Shown here: positions 16,916 to 24,118 of the stretch, in pieces
How the letters are laid out: each line of letters opens with the position of its first letter
Numbering within the stretch: position 1 is the first letter of the stretch
Assembly: GCF_000813145.1 (NCBI RefSeq)
Contig: NZ_BAZF01000027.1
Location: forward strand, 1 to 40,263
Origin: Geobacter sp. OR-1
Lineage (GTDB): Bacteria; Desulfobacterota; Desulfuromonadia; Geobacterales; DSM-12255
Direction of reading: 5' to 3'
DNA: 40,263 bases
Notes under the pieces: generated by a model
What the model was told of the DNA's origin: nothing
What the model saw: the letters and a program-made list of their open reading frames with translations, nothing else
The model's database searches: none
Translations under genes and position numbers: made by a program

Positions 16916-17929
16916 GTGCTGTTTAATTTTTTCAAAAAGGATTATTCCCATTATCAGGAACGAGGCGATCGCTTCTATCAGGAGGGGCGTTATGCTGAAG
17001 CACGGCATGAATATGAAGAGGCTTTTTCTCTTCTCAAACCCGATACCCCAGCAGAAACAGGTGAGTACCTTTCCGATCGGCTCCGGTCATCAAACAACCA
17101 ACTCGCATTGCTTAACATACAGGAAGCAGTACATGCTTTCCAAAGTGGGAATCATGCAAAAGGGATCGAGCATGCAGAGTTGGCGTTAGAGCAGGCAGAA
17201 GACGAAGCAATCCGCGTAAATGCCAAGGAATTAATCCAAAAAATCGAAATCCCCATTACAATGGAAACACCGCATACTCATAGTCATTCGTGCAACTCAT
17301 GCAATTCGTCTAACCACCCTGTTGCAGCAACATCTGAAATATCAACGGATTTCCTGCCTTTGGCAGAGCGTTTCGAGCTTCTGATTCAGCCCCTGCCCGG
17401 GAATCTTTCCGAACGTTATCGGCAGATGGGAGAGAGATTTGCATGCGGTTATGTTGCAGTTCATGATGAACGGATTGAAGAGGGCTATCGGATTTTTTCG
17501 GAGCTCTCCCAGGAAATTCGCAGTGACATTCTTGAATATGAGATTGCCTTGCTTGATTTTCAGTCTCAAAAGTTAGCCGCCTGTGAGCAGAGGCTAAAGT
17601 CTGCCTTGTCGTTAAACTCCGACAATCCATTGTGCCATCTGGCAATGGTCCAGCTGATGATTGAGACTGGTAGATTGCACGAAGCTGTACTGATTTTGCA
17701 GGAGATGATAGGATCCGGGCATCTGGTAGACCAGGCTTTAATAATGCTTGGGGATGTTTTATTATTGAAGGGCGATTCCGACGCAGCCCTTGGGAAATAT
17801 TTAGAAGCACTTAACCTGCCGTCAGTTGCCAAGATTGCTGCTCAAAAAGCAATGCCGGTTCTTGACGGGATGGGAAGAACAGCGGATTCGCAAGCACTTG
17901 CCAAACGTTATCTAAAGGGATGCTGTTAA
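16916..17929 (+). CDS. TPR-repeat protein with His/Cys-rich linker
   Basis: A 337-residue cytoplasmic-looking protein built of helical TPR-like repeats: one set at about residues 10-110 (GDRFYQEGRYAEARHEYEEA), another at about 160-330 (HLAMVQLMIETGRLHEAVLIL). The two sets are joined by a linker with H120, H122, H124, C126, C129 and H134, a plausible metal-binding patch. GTG 16916 has GAGAGG six bases upstream. It follows the rRNA methyltransferase gene by 21 bases and is probably in the same operon. TPR proteins act as scaffolds; the partner is unknown. No signal peptide. Confidence 0.8.
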   Translation: MLFNFFKKDYSHYQERGDRFYQEGRYAEARHEYEEAFSLLKPDTPAETGEYLSDRLRSSNNQLALLNIQEAVHAFQSGNHAKGIEHAELALEQAEDEAIRVNAKELIQKIEIPITMETPHTHSHSCNSCNSSNHPVAATSEISTDFLPLAERFELLIQPLPGNLSERYRQMGERFACGYVAVHDERIEEGYRIFSELSQEIRSDILEYEIALLDFQSQKLAACEQRLKSALSLNSDNPLCHLAMVQLMIETGRLHEAVLILQEMIGSGHLVDQALIMLGDVLLLKGDSDAALGKYLEALNLPSVAKIAAQKAMPVLDGMGRTADSQALAKRYLKGCC

Positions 17930-17994
17930 TTGCCGATCATTAATATATAAATCGATAGTGACGCAGGATTAGACAAGTATCGTCGGAGGTATAC

Positions 17995-18273
17995 ATGAAC
18001 AAATCAGAACTTATTGAAGCGGTTGCAGCACAAAAAGGGCTTTCCTACAAAAAGGCCGAAGAGATTGTTAATACGATTTTTGATGCCATGACCGATGCCA
18101 TGATTCAGGGCGATAGAATTGAGATAAGAGGGTTCGGAAGCTTTGTTATTAACAGTTACAAGGCTTATACCGGTAGAAACCCGAAAACCGGTGAATCTAT
18201 TGCCGTCAAGCCCAAGAAACTCCCGTTTTTCAAGGTTGGCAAAGAGCTTAAGGAGAGAGTCGACAAAGATTGA
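17995..18273 (+). CDS. HU/IHF-family nucleoid protein
   Basis: A 92-residue DNA-bending protein. It begins MNKSELIEAVAAQKGLSYKKAEEI, has the conserved IRGFGSF segment and the beta-arm with the tip residues GRNPKTGE that intercalate into DNA, and ends with the VKPKKLPFFKVGKELKERV pattern. The IEIRGFGSF and KLPFFKVGKEL features resemble the IHF-beta/HimB branch. GGAGG lies five bases before ATG. It probably dimerises with itself or another HU/IHF subunit elsewhere. No partner gene is adjacent. Confidence 0.93.
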   Translation: MNKSELIEAVAAQKGLSYKKAEEIVNTIFDAMTDAMIQGDRIEIRGFGSFVINSYKAYTGRNPKTGESIAVKPKKLPFFKVGKELKERVDKD

Positions 18274-18360
18274 CGCTCTTTCGGGTTGCAGTGCCATCGT
18301 GGAGCACCATGCTTTTATTGGCCGGTTGGTATGTTTTTGTTTGATAATTATTTTCTTTGG

Positions 18361-18389
18361 TTCAATAAACTGGAATTATTCCATATAAT
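18361..18389 (+). promoter_or_regulatory. Sigma-70 promoter of the OmpA-family gene
   Basis: TTCAAT (18361-18366), 17-base spacer, perfect TATAAT (18384-18389). Transcription should start near 18396, only about three bases before the ATG at 18399, so the mRNA may be leaderless. Confidence 0.55.
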
Positions 18390-18398
18390 TACAATTAA

Positions 18399-19928
18399 AT
18401 GTTATTTATCCGTCCCAAATTTATAGTTTTCACGATCATTTTCTCAAGTATGGGATTTGTATACGAACATCCCGCATTTGCGGTCCCTTCTCAAAATGGT
18501 TCGACCGGTCTGATTACCGTTCCTAGCGCAGAAACCCTTGATGCCGGAAATCTCAGTGCCGGAATCTGGGGGAACCTTTCCAATAAAGATTCGGCCCAAT
18601 ACTTTGTTCTCCCTGCAACCATTACCATGGGAATGGGGTCGTTCATTGAAGTTTTTGGCACGTATCCCAACCTGCTTTTCAATAAGGAAGAAGATTATTC
18701 AGATCGAAACAGTGCCGATTTGGGGATGAAAATTCGTTTATACGGTATGCGGACTTCAAATCTGAAGATTGCTGCTGACATGACGCTGCAAAGACGCATT
18801 TCCCAGAATCCGGCTGTAGATGGCACAACCGATTATGGTGGACGCCTCTTGGCCTCCTACAAGACAGATCAATTTGGGGTTCATGCATACGGCGGATACG
18901 CGACCAGGCAATTATCGGCAGATGAACTTCTTTATGGCACCGCCCTGGAGCTTTCCATTACTCCGCGCGTGAAGATATTTACTGAGTTAACCGGAAGCAG
19001 ATATTTGAATGACACTTCGCTAGAAGGCCCATTCGATGCTGATGTCGGTTTACAGTATTTTTTGTCGCCATATTTGACTCTTTCCCTTGCCGCGGGGAAA
19101 GGTTTAACCGATGCAAGCCCGGACTGGCGGTTCATTTTCGGCGTTTCGACTTCAACCGGTTTAGGGAGCTACATAAAACCGATTCCAAAGCTTGAGAGCG
19201 AAATTCAAGCTGAAGCCGCCAAGCAGGTTGTGATAAAGCCGGTAAAGATAATCCCCATATCGCCAAAGCTGGTAAAAGCCCCTGCACCTGCTGAAGCTGT
19301 AAGTAAAATCGAAGTTCCTCTGGAAATGGACAAGGAGGAAATCGTAGTACGAACCTATGGGCAGATAATTCTTCCGCCGCAGAATAACGAAACGGCACGA
19401 CCATTTATCCCTCCTCCCCCTCAGGATATAGCGGCGGAGAAGGAGACAACTCCCCAGGAATTGAAAGTAAATAAAATTGAAGACCAACCCCCTACATATG
19501 GGCTCAATGTTAAGGGCGAAGCACCTGTTACTCCAAAACCTGAGGAGAAACTGGTTGCTTATCGAAGATTCCGTTTCCCTGATGTAGTTGGATACTTTCA
19601 ACAGGGTCAGGCTGAACTTACACCAGAAGCAAAAAAACTTCTTGCAGATCTGGCCGAACAGATACGAGCCGACAATTTGTGGTCATATTTACGAATTGAT
19701 GCCTATACTGATTCCATCGGTTCACAAAAATACAACTTTGATCTTTCACTACGCCGTGCCATTGAAGTGGCCAGTTATCTTATCAACAGAGAAGGGCTAG
19801 ATTCGTCCCGAATTTTCGTGCGAGGGATGGGGAGTGCTAATCAGTTGGCAGACAACCAGACTGAAGTCGGTCGCAAGATGAACAGAAGGTTTGAAATCCT
19901 CTTTCTTCAGCGTGATGAAAAGAAATGA
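18399..19928 (+). CDS. Beta-barrel outer-membrane protein with C-terminal OmpA domain
   Basis: A 509-residue exported protein in four parts: a signal peptide (residues 1-28, ending HPAFA), a likely beta-barrel of about 220 residues with alternating strands (begins NGSTGLITVPSAETLDAGNLSAG, resembling the start of YjbH-like barrels), a proline-rich linker at about 265-385, and an OmpA/Pal peptidoglycan-binding domain (RIDAYTDSIGSQKYNFDLSLRRA, then GMGSANQLADN, then GRKMNRRFEI). It probably ties the outer membrane to peptidoglycan. No ribosome binding site is seen before ATG 18399, and a promoter lies directly upstream. The stop overlaps the next gene (ATGA). The barrel call is by pattern only. 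Confidence 0.8.
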   Translation: MLFIRPKFIVFTIIFSSMGFVYEHPAFAVPSQNGSTGLITVPSAETLDAGNLSAGIWGNLSNKDSAQYFVLPATITMGMGSFIEVFGTYPNLLFNKEEDYSDRNSADLGMKIRLYGMRTSNLKIAADMTLQRRISQNPAVDGTTDYGGRLLASYKTDQFGVHAYGGYATRQLSADELLYGTALELSITPRVKIFTELTGSRYLNDTSLEGPFDADVGLQYFLSPYLTLSLAAGKGLTDASPDWRFIFGVSTSTGLGSYIKPIPKLESEIQAEAAKQVVIKPVKIIPISPKLVKAPAPAEAVSKIEVPLEMDKEEIVVRTYGQIILPPQNNETARPFIPPPPQDIAAEKETTPQELKVNKIEDQPPTYGLNVKGEAPVTPKPEEKLVAYRRFRFPDVVGYFQQGQAELTPEAKKLLADLAEQIRADNLWSYLRIDAYTDSIGSQKYNFDLSLRRAIEVASYLINREGLDSSRIFVRGMGSANQLADNQTEVGRKMNRRFEILFLQRDEKK

Positions 19929-20353
19929 GATGTTACTCTAAACTGTTATGCCTGTTGTTGTTCCTGACTTGCGTAATCAGTGCGCCTGTTGCCGGGGAAA
20001 TGACTCTGCCCAGAGGCGCCCAATATCTGGGAGAGGCGCAGAGCGATAGTGTTGACCCCCCTTTTGATCAGCATTTAAGATCCGCGATCGATATGCTGTT
20101 GCCTCAACTTAGACAACTTAACTCTGAAGCGACGATTTTGATTGAAGCTTATTATCCCGGGAAAAAGGGCAAAACTCGCGAACAGCAGATCAGTATTGCG
20201 TTTTCACTGGCAGAACAGGTTCAACATTACCTGAAAGTAAAGCATTCCCTTGATCGTGATTTTGTTGTTGCAATTTGGGGCGATACTGACAATATGTCAA
20301 AATATCCTAAAATACGGTTTACTACCTATCCAAGGGATTATTTTGATAACTGA
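19925..20353 (+). CDS. Exported small protein, possible degenerate OmpA-like domain
   Basis: A 142-residue protein with a clear signal peptide (cleavage near PVAGE). The rest (SAIDMLLPQLRQL, then ATILIEAYYPGKKGKTREQQ, then IAFSLAEQVQHYL and DRDFVVAIWGDTDN) follows the strand-helix-strand-helix order of the OmpA domain encoded just upstream, but lacks the conserved Asp and Arg that bind diaminopimelate. I infer a diverged OmpA-like fold without peptidoglycan binding. Translationally coupled to the barrel-OmpA gene (ATGA overlap). Moderately AT-rich. The function is unknown. Confidence 0.7.
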   Translation: MRCYSKLLCLLLFLTCVISAPVAGEMTLPRGAQYLGEAQSDSVDPPFDQHLRSAIDMLLPQLRQLNSEATILIEAYYPGKKGKTREQQISIAFSLAEQVQHYLKVKHSLDRDFVVAIWGDTDNMSKYPKIRFTTYPRDYFDN

Positions 20354-20409
20354 CCTGGCTTCTTATTCCTACAATCGATGAATGGCTTGTGAAGCAAGGG
20401 AGGAATATA

Positions 20410-21048
20410 ATGAAAAGAATTCTGATTCTCATTATTTCAATCTGTTTTATGTCCGGGTGCTCTTCGTTGAAAGTTATTCCCGAGCCTGTTCAAGGCGGAG
20501 AAATAAACGCCAAGGATAATTCTCTGAGTATAACTCGTAACAATGTGACCGTTATGGCCAGAAGTGGCGATATGGAGATTGTCTCTTATAACCTTGATGG
20601 AAGTGTCGCCTCATTTTTTGTTGTTATTAACAATCAAACTGATGATGAACTGACAATTAACAACAATTCGTTTCTGCTTGTCGATAATGATGGCAGGCAG
20701 TATTTCCAATTAACTCCGGAAAAGGTTAAGGAGATAATCGCGCGGGACACCTATTATCTTATACCGTATCCTTACGTGGGATTTTATTACTTGGAAGATT
20801 ACGAAAAATCATCATTCTATAACCGATTTACTTCTGACCGGCCATACTTTTATGAGGTATATCCTCAGGATATTTACACAAAGGCCTTACCTGTAGGGTC
20901 AATAATTCCCAAAGCTAAAATTGCCGGCTTGGTATATTTCAGAATTGACCTTGAAGGTAAAAAAGGGGTTAATCTTGAGTTTTTTAGAAATAATTCCCCG
21001 AGATCAATGCCGGCAGATTTCATTTTTCCATTCAAAATCGTAAAATAG
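20410..21048 (+). CDS. Putative lipoprotein
   Basis: A 212-residue predicted lipoprotein: hydrophobic lead, then lipobox FMSGC with the lipidated cysteine at C17. ATG 20410 is chosen because GGGAGG lies six bases upstream; an in-frame GTG at 20389 would add seven residues before the signal. The mature part is beta-rich (VASFFVVINNQTDDELTINN), like a DUF4352 or immunoglobulin-type fold, with a tyrosine-rich middle (PYPYVGFYYLEDY). Family not recognised. It lies between the small exported gene and the Na/Pi transporter and is probably in that operon. AT-rich. Confidence 0.75.
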   Translation: MKRILILIISICFMSGCSSLKVIPEPVQGGEINAKDNSLSITRNNVTVMARSGDMEIVSYNLDGSVASFFVVINNQTDDELTINNNSFLLVDNDGRQYFQLTPEKVKEIIARDTYYLIPYPYVGFYYLEDYEKSSFYNRFTSDRPYFYEVYPQDIYTKALPVGSIIPKAKIAGLVYFRIDLEGKKGVNLEFFRNNSPRSMPADFIFPFKIVK

Positions 21049-21061
21049 TTCGGAGTCAACA

Positions 21062-22714
21062 ATGCCTTACGCATCCCTGTGGGAGGCGCTTGGTGGATTA
21101 GGCATATTCATTCTCGGCATGAAATTAATGTCAGAGGGGCTCCAGAAGGTCGCCGGTGAAAAAATTCGCGGCTTTCTGGAAAAGTTGACAGGAACCCGCC
21201 TGAGCTCTGCCTTCATCGGGAGCTGCCTTTCTGCGTCTCTCCAATCCAGCAGCGCTGCTTCTATCCTTGTGATCGGTTTCATAAATGCCGGTTTGTTGTC
21301 CTTATATCAAGCATTGGCGGTTATGCTTGGAACCGGCATAGGCACCACCATCGCAATCCAGTTTATAGCTTTCCGTGTCTCAATTGTTGCCCAACCGCTT
21401 ATTTTCGTCGGTGCAATTATGAAGTTTTTCTGCCACCGCCGCCGGTGGGTTTATGCCGGAGATCTCATGCTCGGCGCCGGCTTGGTATTTCTCGGTCTGC
21501 AGATCATGGAAATGGGGTTTGTGCCTTTTACGGAGAAGGCCATTGGTGTCGGCCTGCATCAAATCCAGTTGCCATGGCGACTGGTTTCAATTTTACTGGG
21601 CGCGGCAATATCGTTCATGCTGCAGTCCGGCAGCGCTGCCGTTGGAGTTGTGATTGCCCTCACCGGCAGCGGTCTTGTCCCTTTTGAAAACGGTTTCCAT
21701 ATGGTGGTGGGAGAGGTGCTTGGCACCACACTTATTGCTTCTATTGCCACCATAAGCGGCACTTTGGCCGCAAAACGCACTGTCTTGATATACCTGTTGA
21801 TCAACATATTCGCTATTATGCTGGTTGTTATTTTCCCTGATGCATTCCGGGGGGTAGCATTTTGGATTACACCCGGAAGTGGCGACCCGGCTCTTATGAC
21901 TCAACCAGCGGCAATTCCACGACTTCTTGCAAACATCCATACGATTTTCAGTATTCTGACAATGATTCTTTTCCTGCCGCTTCTGGGCTTTTTTGCTCGC
22001 TCGGCCAAATCGATTCTTCCCGGACGACAAAAGGGGGGCGATTTCGAGGCATCATGCAAGTTCATTGATAGCCGGGTTATTAATACGCCATCTCTGGCAA
22101 TGCTCCAGGCTAAAAATGAACTTCACCGAATGGCTGAGATTACTTCTTCGATGTACGATGATGTAATCGAACAGTTCTTTCGATTTGATGCCAAACGGGC
22201 AATCCGGATTCGTAACAAGGAAGAGACTCTGGATTTGCTCCAGAGAGAGCTTTCCAGCTTTCTCGTCCGATTGTCGCAACAGCCAGTGTCTACGGAAACA
22301 GCTCTAAGCATTCCTGTGATGCTCACCGTTGTGAACATACTGGAGCATATTGGGGATCAGAATGAACAAATTGTGGGCGCTCTCTTAAGAAAAAAGGAGA
22401 ATAAGATACTTTTTTCCGGAGAAGCAATGGCTGAGTTGAAAAATCTTGCCGTACGGGTTGGAGACCTTGTCCATCTGGCCCTTCTTGCGTCAGAACCTTT
22501 TTCGGAAACCATCAGGACTGATGCTCGTGGTTTGAAAGACGAGATCGACACACTTGAAGATCACATGCACAACAGTCATATAAAGCGTCTTTCCGAGGGT
22601 AGATGCACCATACTGGCCGGAGTGGCCTACAGTGACATCATTGTTTCGTTCGATAAAATTGCCGAGTACGCGCATTCGGTCATCAAACAGGCAAAGAGGT
22701 TTGGAAATGAATGA
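21062..22714 (+). CDS. Na/Pi cotransporter family protein with PhoU-like C-terminus
   Basis: A 550-residue inner-membrane protein. The N-terminal half has about eight or nine hydrophobic segments and the two repeat signatures of the NptA/NPT2 fold: QSSSA at 61-65 and QSGSA at 188-192. After about residue 340 the protein is soluble and helical, resembling tandem PhoU domains (RMAEITSSMYDDVIEQF, then HIGDQNEQI). Family members move phosphate with sodium; in bacteria the PhoU tail may sense phosphate, and some work as exporters, so the direction is uncertain. GGAG lies seven bases before ATG. The 3' end overlaps the exopolyphosphatase gene by eight bases, which fits a phosphate-handling pair. 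Confidence 0.9.
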   Translation: MPYASLWEALGGLGIFILGMKLMSEGLQKVAGEKIRGFLEKLTGTRLSSAFIGSCLSASLQSSSAASILVIGFINAGLLSLYQALAVMLGTGIGTTIAIQFIAFRVSIVAQPLIFVGAIMKFFCHRRRWVYAGDLMLGAGLVFLGLQIMEMGFVPFTEKAIGVGLHQIQLPWRLVSILLGAAISFMLQSGSAAVGVVIALTGSGLVPFENGFHMVVGEVLGTTLIASIATISGTLAAKRTVLIYLLINIFAIMLVVIFPDAFRGVAFWITPGSGDPALMTQPAAIPRLLANIHTIFSILTMILFLPLLGFFARSAKSILPGRQKGGDFEASCKFIDSRVINTPSLAMLQAKNELHRMAEITSSMYDDVIEQFFRFDAKRAIRIRNKEETLDLLQRELSSFLVRLSQQPVSTETALSIPVMLTVVNILEHIGDQNEQIVGALLRKKENKILFSGEAMAELKNLAVRVGDLVHLALLASEPFSETIRTDARGLKDEIDTLEDHMHNSHIKRLSEGRCTILAGVAYSDIIVSFDKIAEYAHSVIKQAKRFGNE

Positions 22715-23627
22715 AGCTGTTGGGGCCATAGATCTTGGGACTAATACGGCTCGACTGCTCATAGGGTCCTGCCACAAAGGTAAGATCGATCAACAATTCA
22801 TTATGCGCAGGATCACCAGGCTCGGCGGAGGATTTTCCTCTGAAACCGGTATTTCCGACGAAGCACGTCATCGTTCACTACAGACTATGCAGGAATTTGC
22901 CATAAAACTCCGGGAATATGGAGTCAAGAGGTTACGCGCCGTGGCTACCAGTGCGGTTCGCGATGCTGCCAACGGAGACCTGTTCTGCCGTGAAGTATTA
23001 CAGGAAACCGGGATTAACCTTGAAGTAATTGATGGAGACTGTGAGGGAGTTCTGACCTTAAGAGGGGTGATGGCCGGGTTGGATAATGTTCCGGAAAACC
23101 TTCTGGTATTTGATGTCGGAGGAGGGAGTACTGAATATACACTGGCGAGGGGGGGGGATTCCTTATTCTGTGTTAGCCTGCCCCTCGGCGTTGTCCGGCT
23201 TACGGAAGGCAAGCCGGATATGGCCGCGATGGCAGATAAAATTGACCGGGAACTGTCCCGTCTAAAAAAGATGTTGATCGGAAACGGGCTACTTGATGCT
23301 GCCAAAGGCGCTGTGACTGTTGGTACTGCGGGAACGGCAACAACTCTTGCCGCGATCAGTATGAAAATGTCTGATTATGACTATCGCAAGGTCAATAATT
23401 ACTGCGTAAGTCTAGATGAAATTGAATCGATATTTTCCCTACTGTTGCCTATGTCTCCGGAGAACCGTCTCAAGGTGCCGGGGATGGAAAAAGGGCGAGA
23501 GGATTTAATAATTGCCGGGACTCTTCTCACCTTGAAAACTTTGGCATGTTTTGGCTCTGGCATGCTTAAGGTAAGCGATTTCGGGCTCCTTGAAGGAGTG
23601 CTCCTCTCAGTCTGTGACAACAGTTAG
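22707..23627 (+). CDS. ppx: Exopolyphosphatase / guanosine pentaphosphate phosphohydrolase family
   Basis: A 306-residue Ppx/GppA N-terminal (actin-like ATPase fold) protein without the C-terminal HD-type domain of E. coli Ppx. Motifs are AIDLGTNTARLLIG (phosphate 1), RAVATSAVRDAANG, LLVFDVGGGSTEYTL (phosphate 2) and VGTAGTATTLAAI. It should release phosphate from polyphosphate or hydrolyse pppGpp. ATG 22707 overlaps the transporter stop by eight bases and has AAAGAGG upstream; an in-frame ATG at 22632 gives no family sequence. It converges with the cytochrome gene, the two stop codons overlapping by three bases. Confidence 0.9.
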   Translation: MNEAVGAIDLGTNTARLLIGSCHKGKIDQQFIMRRITRLGGGFSSETGISDEARHRSLQTMQEFAIKLREYGVKRLRAVATSAVRDAANGDLFCREVLQETGINLEVIDGDCEGVLTLRGVMAGLDNVPENLLVFDVGGGSTEYTLARGGDSLFCVSLPLGVVRLTEGKPDMAAMADKIDRELSRLKKMLIGNGLLDAAKGAVTVGTAGTATTLAAISMKMSDYDYRKVNNYCVSLDEIESIFSLLLPMSPENRLKVPGMEKGREDLIIAGTLLTLKTLACFGSGMLKVSDFGLLEGVLLSVCDNS

Positions 23628-23944
23628 TTCGGTCCGGCAAACGATTTTAAATACAGAATAAGTGATTGCATTTCCTCTGAATCCGGTTTCAGCGGTTTTC
23701 CCTGCAGAGCTTTCTGTATGCAACGGTTTGCTATTTCTGTCAGCTTATCATCATCATACGTACCAGCCCATTCAAGCTTCTTGCCGCCCGGATGGCAGGT
23801 AGCACAACTTTTGCCGGTCGTTCCCAGCTTAGTATTTTCGAACAGTTGCTTGCCCCGCTCAATGGAAATGCCAGCTGCGGCATTGCCAACAGCAGCAGTA
23901 CAAAAGGCGCTCAGAACTATAAATAAAGAAAACGATTTTTTCAT
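23624..23944 (-). CDS. Periplasmic monoheme c-type cytochrome
   Basis: A 106-residue secreted cytochrome. A signal peptide (cleavage near GNAAA) is followed by one heme site C47-A-T-C50-H51 and a C-terminal helix containing the likely sixth ligand Met (SEEMQSLILYLKSF). It is small, like class I or cytochrome c-551-type electron carriers. ATG 23944 is chosen because GGAGG lies five bases upstream; ATG 23959 would only extend the signal. Its partners are unknown. It diverges from iorA. Confidence 0.9.
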   Translation of the reverse strand: MKKSFSLFIVLSAFCTAAVGNAAAGISIERGKQLFENTKLGTTGKSCATCHPGGKKLEWAGTYDDDKLTEIANRCIQKALQGKPLKPDSEEMQSLILYLKSFAGPN

Positions 23945-24036
23945 GTTGTCCTCCGGCATTTTTCAAAAAAGCGTAGCCGATTTCCGTTTCATGTCAATCT
24001 CCGTTATCCTTCTTCAAGCAAAATGCCGTTCTGATT

Positions 24037-24070
24037 GGAGTTGACAGAAACTCCGCCTTTCGATTATATT
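24037..24070 (+). promoter_or_regulatory. Sigma-70 promoter and inverted-repeat operator of the ior-paaK-liv operon
   Basis: TTGACA (24041-24046), an 18-base spacer and TATATT (24065-24070) form a near-consensus promoter, starting transcription near 24077. A perfect inverted repeat GGAGTT-N6-AACTCC (24037-24054) overlaps the -35 box, so a repressor bound here would block RNA polymerase. The promoter lies inside an upstream open extension of iorA, which supports the downstream TTG start. Confidence 0.7.
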
Positions 24071-24118
24071 TGCGCTTTCCAAAGGGGTTTACCCAGAATA
24101 GATATTGAGGGCAGTTCA

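Noticed and set aside
18274-18320. A possible terminator after the HU-like gene
   Set aside because: The stem around 18291-18312 has a bulge and a mismatch and only a short U-tract; too weak to call.
24035-24118. An ATG-started N-terminal extension of iorA
   Set aside because: The near-consensus promoter lies inside it, the extra residues match nothing in IorA, and TTG 24119 has a proper ribosome binding site.
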